NCBI GenBank assembly: GCA_963731615.1 | Contig: CAVSWD010000001.1 | Span: forward strand, 248,001 to 312,000 | DNA: 64,000 nt | Reading direction: 5' to 3' | Origin: Gaiellasilicea sp963731615 | Lineage (GTDB): Bacteria; Actinomycetota; Thermoleophilia; Gaiellales; Gaiellaceae | In this document: positions 7,779 through 15,100 of the stretch, one piece after another | Layout of the letters: the number at the start of each line of letters is the position of its first letter | Position numbering within the stretch: position 1 is the stretch's first letter | Notes under the pieces: model-generated | The model's database searches: none | Seen by the model: only the letters and a program-made list of their open reading frames with translations | What the model was told of the DNA's origin: nothing | Translations under genes and position numbers: made by a program

Positions 7779-9128
7779 CTGAGCTGAGTGTAACCAGCCT
7801 CGCTCGGGTGAGTAGCGGGCAAGTGCGACCGCGATCGCGGCGCCGATTCCGAGCACATCGCCGGGCGTATCGTTGACGACCAGCGAGACCGCGAGCCCGG
7901 CAAGAAACGCATCGAGCACGGGGGAGCGGGGCTTGCGGAGCGCGACTGCGACGAGGATCGCGAGCGAGCCGAGGACGACTGCAACTGAGCCGGCGCTCCG
8001 CGCGGTGCGCCGCACCGAAAGCTCGATTCGATCGGCGAGGTCTCCGGCCAGCGCGGTGGGTCCGTCCCCGACCGCGTCCGTGACGTGGCTCGAGCCGCCC
8101 GTGGCCGCGTCGAGCCCGAGCAGGAGCAGCGCAGCCACGACCGCGCCGGCAGCGACCCCGGCCGCCAGTCGCAGCGTCAGCCGGCGGCGCTGCAGGCGCA
8201 AGATCAGCACCAGGTAGGCGACGGCGAGCACCACGAGGCCACCGCCGTCGGCGCCGAAGCGATTGCCGCCGATCGTGACGAACGCGAGCGCCGCGACGCC
8301 GATCCCCGCGCGGCCGAGCAGCGCCGCGCCGAGGAGCGCGGGAGCGAGCAGCATCGTCTCGAGCAGGTTGTTGATCCCGTAGAAGCGTCCGGACTGGGAG
8401 GGGCCGAACGGCGAGAGCGCGACAGTCTCGGCATCGAGACCCAGTGCAAGCAGATAGGACGCGAGGATCGCCGCGCACGCCAGCCCGAGCGGGAGCACGA
8501 GCACGGCGATCCCGGCCGTGATCGCCAACGCCGGCTCGAGCCAGAGGTTCGCGGCGAGCGCAACGAGCAGCGCCCGGAGCGCGTAGGCGGGCTTGACGAG
8601 CGCGAGCCCGATCAAGAGGGCGGCGAGCGCGATCGTGAGCGGCAGGCGCCAGCGGTCGTTCCGCTCGATCCGGTCCTCCAGTGTCTCGAGCGCCTCGACC
8701 GGATCGTCCGTGGGGACGACCCGCAGGCGACCGGTCGCGACGTCGGTGACGGAGACGAGCCCATCGATCCTGGTCGAGTCGGACGTGAGCAGTCCGCGCT
8801 CGCCGAGCAGCGCGATCGGATAGCGCTCGTCGTTCTCGCTTCGGCCCGGCGGCGGCAGCGAGACGAGGATCTCCGCGCCGTCCGCGGCGCCGAGCTCGAT
8901 CAGCGCCTCGCCCGGCGCGACCCCGCCGAGCAGGCCGTGCTCGAGCTTGCCGCGCACGAGCGCCGCGAGCGCCGCCTCGCGCGTGACCGTCGGCCCGGCT
9001 CCGGGAACGAGCAGGCCGACCGCGGCACGGTCGGCGTAGTCGGCCGGATCGAACGGCGGCACGACGCGCACGCCGGCCTGCGCGGGCGCCGCCGCGAGCA
9101 GAGCGAGCACGAGCAGCGCAAGTCGCAT
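7779..9128 (-). CDS. Secreted-domain plus polytopic membrane protein, function unknown
   Basis: 450 codons from ATG 9128 to the position where the cytochrome ATG begins in the same frame. A signal peptide (LALLVLALLAAAPAQA) is followed by a ~130-residue extracytoplasmic domain, then about nine membrane helices. Notable loops are SQSGRFYGINNLLET and NRFGADGGG, and NDTPGDVLG near the end. The GRFYG and ADGGG loops recall the membrane half of uncharacterised alkaline-phosphatase-superfamily proteins of Actinobacteria, but the metal-binding phosphatase half is not here, so this is only a resemblance. Divergent from the 9161 gene with 32 nt between starts. Confidence 0.6.
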
Positions 9129-9160
9129 CGGGCGATTCTCCCGTCTGCGACGATCGCGGC

Positions 9161-9661
9161 GTGAGCCTCTCCGACGCGCTCCCCGTCTATCACCACAACG
9201 AGTGCCACTCGATTCACGTCGCGGCCACGCCCGAGCGGGCGCTGGCGGCAGCCCGGGAGGTCTCGCTCGAAGACGTCCCGATCGCGCGAACGCTCGTCCG
9301 GCTGCGGGGGCTGCGGGCCGCGCCGCGCGGCCCGCTCTGGGACGCGCTGCTGGCTCAGGGCTTTCAGCCGTTCGGCGACGACACGCTCACCCTGATCGGC
9401 AAGCCGTGGACGCGTCGCGGCGGGATCCGGCAGGTCGACGACTTCGTCGCCTTCGCCGAGCCGGGCTGGGCGAAGATGGCGGTCGACCTGCGCGCCGTGC
9501 CCGACGGCACCGGCGCCAGGCTCGAAACCGAGACGCGCATCTTCCTCACCGACAGTGCCTCGCGTCGGCGTTTCGGGGTGTACTGGCTCGTGATTCGCCC
9601 CTTCAGCGGCCTGATCCGCCGCAGCTGGCTCAAGGCGGCGAAGCGGCGCGCGGAGACGTAG
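9161..9661 (+). CDS. Hypothetical protein, possibly SRPBCC-like
   Basis: 166 aa from GTG 9161. No signal peptide or membrane segment. It begins LPVYHHNECHSIHVAATPERA, has a middle RTLVRLRGLRAAP helix, and ends with RRRFGVYWLVIRPFSGLIRR. An early strand with a hydrophobic ligand-type pattern, a helix, and a final long helix ending IRRSWLKAAKRR would suit a START/SRPBCC small-molecule-binding fold, but I cannot confirm it. It lies 9 nt upstream of the metallo-beta-lactamase gene on the same strand and is probably co-transcribed with it and the O-methyltransferase. Confidence 0.6.
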   Translation: MSLSDALPVYHHNECHSIHVAATPERALAAAREVSLEDVPIARTLVRLRGLRAAPRGPLWDALLAQGFQPFGDDTLTLIGKPWTRRGGIRQVDDFVAFAEPGWAKMAVDLRAVPDGTGARLETETRIFLTDSASRRRFGVYWLVIRPFSGLIRRSWLKAAKRRAET

Positions 9662-9670
9662 GCTCTCCCG

Positions 9671-10339
9671 ATGCTGATCGAGCGGAGCATGCACCCGGGG
9701 TGGCTCTCGAACGCCTATCTGCTGGCCGACGAGCCCGGCGGCACCGCCGTCTTCGTCGACAGCGGCGCGCCGCTCGAGCCGCTTCACGAGGTCGTCGAGC
9801 GCGAGAGCCTGAACGTGACGCACCTGCTGACGACGCACTCGCACCCCGATCACGTCGCCGGCGACGATGAGCTCGTCGAGCGCTACGGCGTCGAGATCGT
9901 CAAGGGCTCGCTCGAGACGGGTGGGCTCCGGATCCAATCGCTCGAGACCCCCGGTCACGCCGACGACCACCTCGTCTTCGTCGTCAACGACGTTGTCGCC
10001 TTCACCGCCGACATCCTCTTCAAGGACGCGGTAGGAGGCGGCCCGGATGCCGTGCCGATCCGCCGCTCCGTGATGGACGTCCTGATGACGCTGCCGCCCG
10101 AGCTGAGGGTGCTGCCGGGCCACACCGAGGAGACGACGATCGGGCGCGAGTGGGCCGAGAACCCGTTCGTGCTCTACTGGCGCGGCGAGGTCGAGTCGAT
10201 CAGCGAGGCCGTCAAGGTCGGCGGGGAGGACGCCGAGCTCGTCGTCTGGTCGCCGGACTACGACGGCAAGGGGAAGGCGCTCGTCCGCTTCGGCGACGGT
10301 CGCGAGTCGATCGTCGGCGGCTCACGGGTCGAGCGTTGA
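9671..10339 (+). CDS. Metallo-beta-lactamase-fold hydrolase
   Basis: 222 aa. The metal-binding motif THSHPDHVAG (HxHxDH) is near residue 56, followed by the substrate-side ETPGHADDH, an acidic VVAFTADILF strand and a C-terminal PGHTEETTIG histidine. This order fits glyoxalase II-like hydrolases with a dinuclear zinc or iron site, which hydrolyse thioesters or related small molecules in the cytoplasm. The last ~55 residues form an extra domain. Its TGA overlaps the TTG of the next gene (TTGA, 10336-10339), indicating translational coupling. Substrate unknown. Confidence 0.85.
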   Translation: MLIERSMHPGWLSNAYLLADEPGGTAVFVDSGAPLEPLHEVVERESLNVTHLLTTHSHPDHVAGDDELVERYGVEIVKGSLETGGLRIQSLETPGHADDHLVFVVNDVVAFTADILFKDAVGGGPDAVPIRRSVMDVLMTLPPELRVLPGHTEETTIGREWAENPFVLYWRGEVESISEAVKVGGEDAELVVWSPDYDGKGKALVRFGDGRESIVGGSRVER

Positions 10340-10974
10340 GCTTCATCGTCGAGGAGCAGCTGGAGGAGTACGCGGAGCGGCACACGACGGCGCCCGACCC
10401 GCTGCTCGCGGAGCTCGCCGAAGAGACGCGCGCGACGATGAGCGCGCCGCAGATGCTGACCGGCCCGATCGAGGGCCGCTTCCTGGAGCTGCTCGTGCAT
10501 GCCTCCGGAGCGAAACGGATTCTCGAGATCGGCACCTTCACGGGCTACTCGGCGCTCTCGATGGCCGCGGCATTGCCGGCCGGGGGCCGGATCGACACGC
10601 TCGACATCGAGCCCAGGCACGCCGAGGTCGCGCAGCGCTACTTCGACCGCAGCCCGTACGGGGCGAAGATCACGCTCCATCTCGGCCCGGCCGTCGAGAC
10701 GATCGCGAAGCTCGAAGGGGAGTTCGACCTCGTCTTCATCGACGCCGACAAGACGAACTACGACAGCTACTACGAGGCCGTGCTGCCGCGCCTGAGCGAG
10801 CGCGGCCTGATCGCGATCGACAACACGCTCTGGAGCGGCCGGGTGCTCGACGACGAGCAGGACGAGAGCACGAAGGCGATCGTGGCGCTGAACGACAAGC
10901 TGGCGGCCGACGAGCGCGTCGTCTGCGTTCAGCTGACGGTGCGCGACGGCGTCACCCTGGTCCGCCGCGCCTAA
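10336..10974 (+). CDS. Caffeoyl-CoA-type O-methyltransferase
   Basis: 212 aa from TTG 10336, which overlaps the stop of the MBL gene; no other start fits the conserved N-terminus (SFIVEEQLEEYAERHT). Methyltransferase family 3 features: GPIEGRFLELLVHASGAKR, then motif I ILEIGTFTGYSALSMA, DTLDIEP, and the metal/substrate loop FIDADKTNYDSYYE and IDNTLWSG. These enzymes transfer a methyl group from SAM to catechol-type hydroxyls with Mg2+, and bacterial members often act on small phenolics of unknown identity. Complete and undisturbed. Confidence 0.9.
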   Translation: MSFIVEEQLEEYAERHTTAPDPLLAELAEETRATMSAPQMLTGPIEGRFLELLVHASGAKRILEIGTFTGYSALSMAAALPAGGRIDTLDIEPRHAEVAQRYFDRSPYGAKITLHLGPAVETIAKLEGEFDLVFIDADKTNYDSYYEAVLPRLSERGLIAIDNTLWSGRVLDDEQDESTKAIVALNDKLAADERVVCVQLTVRDGVTLVRRA

Positions 10975-11006
10975 CCGCCATCTGGGCCACGTCGTCTCAG
11001 GTGACG

Positions 11007-11813
11007 ATGAGCGCCAACCGCGTGGACGTCGAAGCTGCGGGCGTTCGCGCGACGAAAGCGCAGGTCGGCCCGTTCGATCTGCAGCTCCTCTCGTTTGCGC
11101 CGAACCACCGGATCGCGGCGTTCGACGTCGAGAAGGGCTACCTGGTCGTCGTGCTGGCGGGCGCGGTCGCAAAGTCGTTCGGCCGCGTGCGCTGGACGCT
11201 CGCGCGTGACAGCCTGGCGCTCCTCCCAGCCGGCGCAGCGCACACGAGCCACTTCGCCCGCGTCCCGACGTGCGTGCTGGCGGTGCGCGGCCGCGACGGT
11301 GACGCCCCAGTCTTCGGGACGCTGCTGCGACGGCTCCGCCATGTCAGGGCCGCCGCGTCGACGACGATCGGCACCCGAATCGCCGGTGAGCTCCGGGCGC
11401 GCGACGAGAGCTGGCCGCTCGCGGCCGAGGGTCTCGTGCTGCAGCTCCTCGCCACCGCCGGGCGGGCCGACAGCCCCGACCAGCGGCGTCGTCCGGCGTG
11501 GCTGCGGGATGTGCGCGAGCTGCTGCACGAACGCGCCCCGGCCTCGGCGTCCCTGAGCGACCTCGCCGGCGCCGTCGGCGTCCATCCCGTGCATCTGGCC
11601 CGGTCGTTTCGGCGCGAGTACGGCGTCACCGTCTGCCAGTACGCCCGCGAGCTGCGGCTCGAGTGGGCGACCTCCCAGCTGCCGCTGCCGGACACCTCGC
11701 TCGCCGAGATCGCGGCCGGTGCGGGCTTCGCCGACCAGAGCCACTTCACCCGCGCCTTTCGCGACCACACCGGCGTCACGCCTGGCCGCTACCGGGAGCT
11801 GGTCCGTAGCTGA
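11007..11813 (+). CDS. AraC-family transcriptional regulator
   Basis: 268 aa from ATG 11007; GTG 11001 is in frame. The N-terminal half is a cupin-like sensing domain (VVVLAGAVAKSF, then LALLPAGAAHTSHF). The C-terminal ~95 residues are the double helix-turn-helix: SLSDLAGAVGVHPVHLARSF with FRREYG, then SLAEIAAGAGFADQSHFTRA followed by TGVTPGRYR. This is a DNA-binding regulator with an unknown small-molecule signal. It stands alone, 32 nt after the O-methyltransferase, and could control that operon (inference). A GC-rich hairpin follows its stop. Confidence 0.9.
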   Translation: MSANRVDVEAAGVRATKAQVGPFDLQLLSFAPNHRIAAFDVEKGYLVVVLAGAVAKSFGRVRWTLARDSLALLPAGAAHTSHFARVPTCVLAVRGRDGDAPVFGTLLRRLRHVRAAASTTIGTRIAGELRARDESWPLAAEGLVLQLLATAGRADSPDQRRRPAWLRDVRELLHERAPASASLSDLAGAVGVHPVHLARSFRREYGVTVCQYARELRLEWATSQLPLPDTSLAEIAAGAGFADQSHFTRAFRDHTGVTPGRYRELVRS

Positions 11814-11838
11814 GGGCCGGGCTCTTGCTTCCCGGCCC
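11814..11838. terminator. GC hairpin between convergent genes
   Basis: A perfect 8-bp inverted repeat, GGGCCGGG (11814-11821) and CCCGGCCC (11831-11838), with a 9-nt loop, begins directly after the AraC stop and lies 13 nt before the stop of the convergent gene ending at 11851. The position suits a bidirectional terminator. There is no strong T-run on either side, so termination is inferred from stem strength and location only. Confidence 0.55.
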
Positions 11839-11850
11839 CCAGCCACGTCT

Positions 11851-12357
11851 TTAGAAGTCCCAGACGGTGATGAACCCCCGGTCGATGAAGAACGGGAAGC
11901 GCACCACCGGCGCATCGATGCAGTACTGCTCGCCCGTGCCGGGCCCGCCCGCGCCGAGCGTCGACGACATGTCGGCGGGGCCGCCGCGTCCCCGGTTGTC
12001 CTGCACCTGGAACCACATGTCGAGCCCGACCAGGCTCGCGCGCGAGCTCTCCTCGATCACGCCCCCGACCCACGCCTGGTTGCCCCTGATCGTGGCGCAG
12101 TCGAGCGAGCCCTTGGCGGTCAGCTCGACGCCGTCGCGAACCTGGCGGTAGTCGAAGCGGCCCTTGACGGTGCCGTCGGCGAACTCGATCACCCAGAAGG
12201 AGAACGGCCGCACGTCGAACGTGGAGCCCGCTGCGGTTCCGGCGAAGCCGTAGTAGCCGCCGGCTGAGCCGACGATGTGGCCGCCGCTGCCCGTGGCCGC
12301 GCCGGCGCCGACGAGCAGCAGTCCGGCGGCGATGAGTGAGATCAGGATCCTGCGCAC
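11851..12357 (-). CDS. Secreted hypothetical protein
   Basis: 168 aa from GTG 12357 (an ATG at 12361 is out of frame). Signal peptide RRILISLIAAGLLLVGAGAA, cleavage near residue 21-25, then a mature domain rich in Gly and beta-strand patterns (FSFWVIEFADGTVKGRFDYR, CATIRGNQAWVGGVI). Two Cys residues (in DCATI and QYCID) could form a disulfide. The repeated pattern of a strand, a turn and a polar strand suggests a small extracellular beta barrel or sandwich. No family recognised. Convergent to the AraC gene. Confidence 0.65.
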   Translation of the reverse strand: MRRILISLIAAGLLLVGAGAATGSGGHIVGSAGGYYGFAGTAAGSTFDVRPFSFWVIEFADGTVKGRFDYRQVRDGVELTAKGSLDCATIRGNQAWVGGVIEESSRASLVGLDMWFQVQDNRGRGGPADMSSTLGAGGPGTGEQYCIDAPVVRFPFFIDRGFITVWDF

Positions 12358-12469
12358 GCATAACCCCCTGGTCGTGGCTTGACCCTGTCGAGGCTAGAAG
12401 TCGCCCGCACGCATGTCTTGAACGTGGCGCGAGGTCTGGAACCGGCGCAACCTGACCTGCTTCTTGGCC

Positions 12470-12486
12470 CTGTCCGGAACGGACAG
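12470..12486. promoter_or_regulatory. 17-bp palindrome upstream of nucS
   Basis: CTGTCCG-GAA-CGGACAG is a perfect 7-3-7 inverted repeat ending 12 nt before the nucS ATG. Its location in the leader or core promoter would suit a repressor operator. It is not the actinobacterial LexA box (CGAAC-N4-GTTCG). The regulator is unknown and a chance palindrome is possible. Confidence 0.35.
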
Positions 12487-12498
12487 TAGGTTGGGCCG

Positions 12499-13170
12499 AT
12501 GCGTCTGCTCGTCGCCCGCTGCGAGGTCGCCTACACCGGCCGGCTCGACGCCTACCTGCCGGAGGCGGTCCGCCTGCTCCTGCTGAAGTCGGACGGGTCG
12601 GTGCTCGTGCACGCCGACAGCGGTGGCTACAAACCCTTGAACTGGATGACACCTCCGACGGTGATCGAGGAGAGCGACGACGTGATCGTCGTCCGCAAGC
12701 GCGCCGGCAAAACCGAGGACCGGCTCGAGATCCGGATCGCCGAGGTGCTCTCCGATCTCGACGTGCCGATGGACGAAGTCGCCGGGCTCGAGAAGGACGG
12801 CGTCGAGCGGCATCTGCAGGAGGCGCTCGCCGAGTGCCCCGACCGGCTCGAAGACGAGCTCCGGCTCGACCGCCGCGAGTGGATGACGGAGATCGGCCCC
12901 GTCGACCTGATGTGCCGTGACGGAGACGATGGGTGGGTCGCGGTCGAGATCAAGCGCATCGGCACGATCGATGCGGTCGAGCAGCTGACCCGCTACCTCG
13001 GCTTCATTCGCGCCGACGCGGCGAAGGAAGCGTGCCGCGGCATCCTGGCTGCGCAGTCGTTCAAGCCGCAGGCGCTCACGCTGGCCGAGTCGCGCGGGAT
13101 CCGCTGCGTGGAGATCGACCTCGCGGTGCTGCGGGGGGAGCGCGAGCCCGAACTGACGCTCTTCGGCTAG
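12499..13170 (+). CDS. nucS: Endonuclease NucS (EndoMS), mismatch repair
   Basis: 223 aa. The N-terminal domain (RLLVARCEVAYTGRL, then LLLKSDGSVLVHAD and YKPLNWM) is the NucS DNA-binding sandwich. The C-terminal nuclease domain has EIGPVDLMCRD (catalytic Asp), VAVEIKR (E-x-K) and an RYLGF helix, the RecB-like active site. The C-terminus ELTLFG resembles a beta-clamp-binding tail. NucS cuts both strands at mismatches and replaces MutS/MutL in most Actinobacteria and some Archaea, making it the best lineage marker here. The MFS gene begins 19 nt downstream. Confidence 0.95.
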   Translation: MRLLVARCEVAYTGRLDAYLPEAVRLLLLKSDGSVLVHADSGGYKPLNWMTPPTVIEESDDVIVVRKRAGKTEDRLEIRIAEVLSDLDVPMDEVAGLEKDGVERHLQEALAECPDRLEDELRLDRREWMTEIGPVDLMCRDGDDGWVAVEIKRIGTIDAVEQLTRYLGFIRADAAKEACRGILAAQSFKPQALTLAESRGIRCVEIDLAVLRGEREPELTLFG

Positions 13171-13189
13171 CCGGTAGCCTCGCCGTCCG

Positions 13190-14434
13190 ATGAGGCGGCG
13201 GCTGCCACCCGTGCTGCGCGAGCGCGACTACACGTCGCTGCTCAGCTCGAGCATCGCGTACGGGCTGGCGCGCGAGATGGTCTTCGTCGCGGTCGGGTGG
13301 CAGGTCTACAACATCTCGCGGAACCCGCTCGACCTCGGCCTCGTCGGCCTGGCCGAGTTCCTGCCGCTGCTGCTCTTCGCGCTGCCCGCCGGCGCGATCG
13401 CGGATCGGCTCCCGCGCAAGCTCGTCTACCTCGGCTCGCTGCTTGCCGACGCCGCGATCACGGCGCTGCTGCTGGTCGTCAGCCTCTCCGGCGCGCAGTC
13501 GCTGTGGCCGTTCTTGGCGCTGTCGTTCGCGAGCGGCTGCTCCGCCGCGCTCGGCAACCCCGCGATCCGCTCGATGTGGCCGAGCCTCGTGCCGCTCGAG
13601 CTGCTCACGCGTGCGCTCGCGCTCCGCTCCACGGCCACCCAGGCGGCCGTGGTCACCGGCCCGGCGATCGGCGGCCTGCTCTTCGCGATCAGCCCCGAGC
13701 TCGTCTACGGCACGGCCGTCGGCCTGATGCTGCTCTCGGTTGCCCTGACGATCCCGATCAGCGCGCGGGCGGTCGAGGAGGGGCCGGTCGAGCTCGTCGG
13801 CACGCGGTTCGGCTCGCTCCTCGCCGGCCTCCGCTTCGTCCGCCGGACGCCGGTGCTGCTCGGCGCGATCTCGCTCGACCTCGTCGCGGTGCTCTTCGGC
13901 GGTGCCGTCGCGCTGCTGCCGGTCTTCGCGCGCGACATCCTGGACGTCGGGCCGGTGGGGCTGGGTGTGCTGCGGAGCGCTCCTGCGGTCGGCGCCCTGC
14001 TAGCCGGGATCATGCTGACGCGCCGCCCCTTGCGCGGGCTGGCCGGCCGGAAGCTGCTGCTCGTCGTCGCCGTCTTCGGCGTGTCGATGGTCATCTTCGG
14101 GCTCTCGCGCTCGTTCGCGCTCTCATTCGTGGTGCTCGGCGTCAGCGGATTCGCGGACATGATCAGCATGAACATCCGCTCGATGATCACGGCGCTGGCG
14201 ACGCCGGACGTGCTGCGGGGACGTGTCAACGCCGTCGAGATGGTCTTCATCAGCGCCTCGAACGAGCTCGGCGCCTTCGAGTCGGGCGCGGCGGCGGCTC
14301 TCGTCGGCGCTGTCCCCGCCGTCGTCATCGGGGGCTCGCTCACGATCGTGGCGGCGCTCGTCTGGCCGCGCCTGTTCCCCTCGATGGCGCGGATCGACCG
14401 GCTCGAATCGCTGCATCCGGCGGGCGGGACATAA
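13190..14434 (+). CDS. MFS transporter (EntS/MFS_3 type)
   Basis: 414 aa with about 12 hydrophobic segments. N-terminal LLSSSIAYGLAREMVFVAVG and VGLAEFLPLLLFALPAGAIADRLPRK carry the MFS loop 2-3 signature (G-x-x-A-D-R-x-x-R-K). The central loop EEGPVELVGTRFGSLLAGLRF and the DVLRGRVNAVEM segment are typical of the EntS/MFS_3 exporters used for siderophores and drugs. It is a proton-driven exporter in the inner membrane. It follows nucS closely and ends 31 nt before tRNA-Ala. Substrate unknown. Confidence 0.88.
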   Translation: MRRRLPPVLRERDYTSLLSSSIAYGLAREMVFVAVGWQVYNISRNPLDLGLVGLAEFLPLLLFALPAGAIADRLPRKLVYLGSLLADAAITALLLVVSLSGAQSLWPFLALSFASGCSAALGNPAIRSMWPSLVPLELLTRALALRSTATQAAVVTGPAIGGLLFAISPELVYGTAVGLMLLSVALTIPISARAVEEGPVELVGTRFGSLLAGLRFVRRTPVLLGAISLDLVAVLFGGAVALLPVFARDILDVGPVGLGVLRSAPAVGALLAGIMLTRRPLRGLAGRKLLLVVAVFGVSMVIFGLSRSFALSFVVLGVSGFADMISMNIRSMITALATPDVLRGRVNAVEMVFISASNELGAFESGAAAALVGAVPAVVIGGSLTIVAALVWPRLFPSMARIDRLESLHPAGGT

Positions 14435-14465
14435 CGCTCGACGCTCGCTACAATTCCCGCTACGA

Positions 14466-14538
14466 GGGGCTATAGCTCAGCTGGGAGAGCGCCTGGTTCG
14501 CAATCAGGAGGTCGGCGGTTCGATCCCGCCTAGCTCCA
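14466..14538 (+). tRNA. trnA-CGC: tRNA-Ala (anticodon CGC)
   Basis: 73 nt. Acceptor GGGGCTA pairs with TAGCTCC (one G-U), discriminator A at 14538. The D arm GCTC-AGCTGGGA-GAGC, anticodon stem CCTGG/TCAGG with loop TTCGCAA (anticodon CGC, reading GCG) and T arm GGCGG-TTCGATC-CCGCC are all canonical. CCA is not encoded. A small Lys-rich gene begins 38 nt downstream and may share the transcript. Confidence 0.95.
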
Positions 14539-14576
14539 TCGAACAACTGCTCCATGGCACGCAACAGGAGGTCGAG

Positions 14577-14663
14577 ATGCCGGCAAAGAAGAAGCAGAAG
14601 CAGGCGGCCGCAAGCGGGAAAGCGGTTACGCCGAAGAAGAAGAAGACGTCGCGCGGTAAGTGA
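14577..14663 (+). CDS. 28-aa lysine-rich small basic protein
   Basis: ATG 14577 is preceded by AGGAGGT with a 4-5-nt gap, the best ribosome site near here. It encodes 28 residues starting MPAKKKQKQAAASGKAV and ending in a KKKKTSRGK tail: 11 Lys, 1 Arg and no acidic residue. Charge and Ala/Lys/Pro/Ser composition resemble histone H1-like or ribosome-associated tails, so nucleic-acid binding is likely (inference). It lies between tRNA-Ala and an oppositely oriented short frame, with no protein-coding partner. Possibly co-transcribed with the tRNA. Confidence 0.6.
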   Translation: MPAKKKQKQAAASGKAVTPKKKKTSRGK

Positions 14664-14696
14664 TCGTCGCGGCTTGTTGCCGCAACGGTCACGACC

Positions 14697-14807
14697 TCAC
14701 GCCAGATTCGGCCAGCGCTTACGGAGCCGCCGCTCGAGGACGGGGCGAGCGGCCGCCCAGATCCGGCGGGCAACCCAGAAGAGAATGACGTAGCGCAAAC
14801 GAAACAT
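14697..14807 (-). CDS. Candidate 36-aa amphipathic small protein
   Basis: ATG 14807 to TGA 14697-14699. It encodes MFRLRYVILFWVARRIW, then an Arg-rich helix ending KRWPNLA. A hydrophobic N-terminal third plus many Arg would suit a membrane-associated peptide. No clear ribosome site upstream, so it may be chance; the aromatic and hydrophobic clustering is the main support. It fills an otherwise empty 220-nt gap between two plus-strand genes. Confidence 0.35.
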   Translation of the reverse strand: MFRLRYVILFWVARRIWAAARPVLERRLRKRWPNLA

Positions 14808-14886
14808 CGCTAGGTTTCTACACGCGGCTGCGGTACCTCAAACCCGCAGCACCTTTCGTCATGTGCACGACACTCGAGGAGGCACG

Positions 14887-15069
14887 GTGGAGACAGACGA
14901 CACGACGCAGAACGAGGACGCCGAGCCGAAGCCCGTCGACCCTGAGGATGCGGACGAAGCCGGGTTCGTCGGCGGCAGCGGTGGCCCGGCCTCGATCATC
15001 TACGGCGACGACAAGGAGGCGGACGAGCACGGCGATCGCCTGACGCGGGGCCCGGAAGAGAGCCTCTGA
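14887..15069 (+). CDS. 60-aa acidic small protein
   Basis: GTG 14887 with AGGAGG at 14877-14882, four nt upstream. An ATG further up (14863) has no ribosome site. The peptide is strongly acidic (ETDDTTQNEDAEPKPVDPED), then has a Gly-rich GFVGGSGGPASIIYGDD and a charged end. No membrane segment or Cys. Probably disordered, of unknown function. It ends 31 nt before the glgC-like gene on the same strand, so the two are likely co-transcribed. Confidence 0.55.
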   Translation: METDDTTQNEDAEPKPVDPEDADEAGFVGGSGGPASIIYGDDKEADEHGDRLTRGPEESL

Positions 15070-15100
15070 GGATCGCGCAGCCGAGCGAGCGGGGACGGAC

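Noticed and set aside
5337..9128. A single 1,263-codon open frame on the minus strand
   Set aside because: It contains the starts of four different genes (membrane protein, cytochrome c, HAD phosphatase, serS) in the same frame. Native ends of two of them are in another frame, so the long frame results from one-base breaks and scarce stops in GC-rich DNA.
14861..15043. Overlapping Thr/Arg-rich frame beside the small acidic gene
   Set aside because: Out of frame with the AGGAGG-GTG start at 14887 and very Arg/Thr-rich, as expected for a shifted reading of acidic codons.
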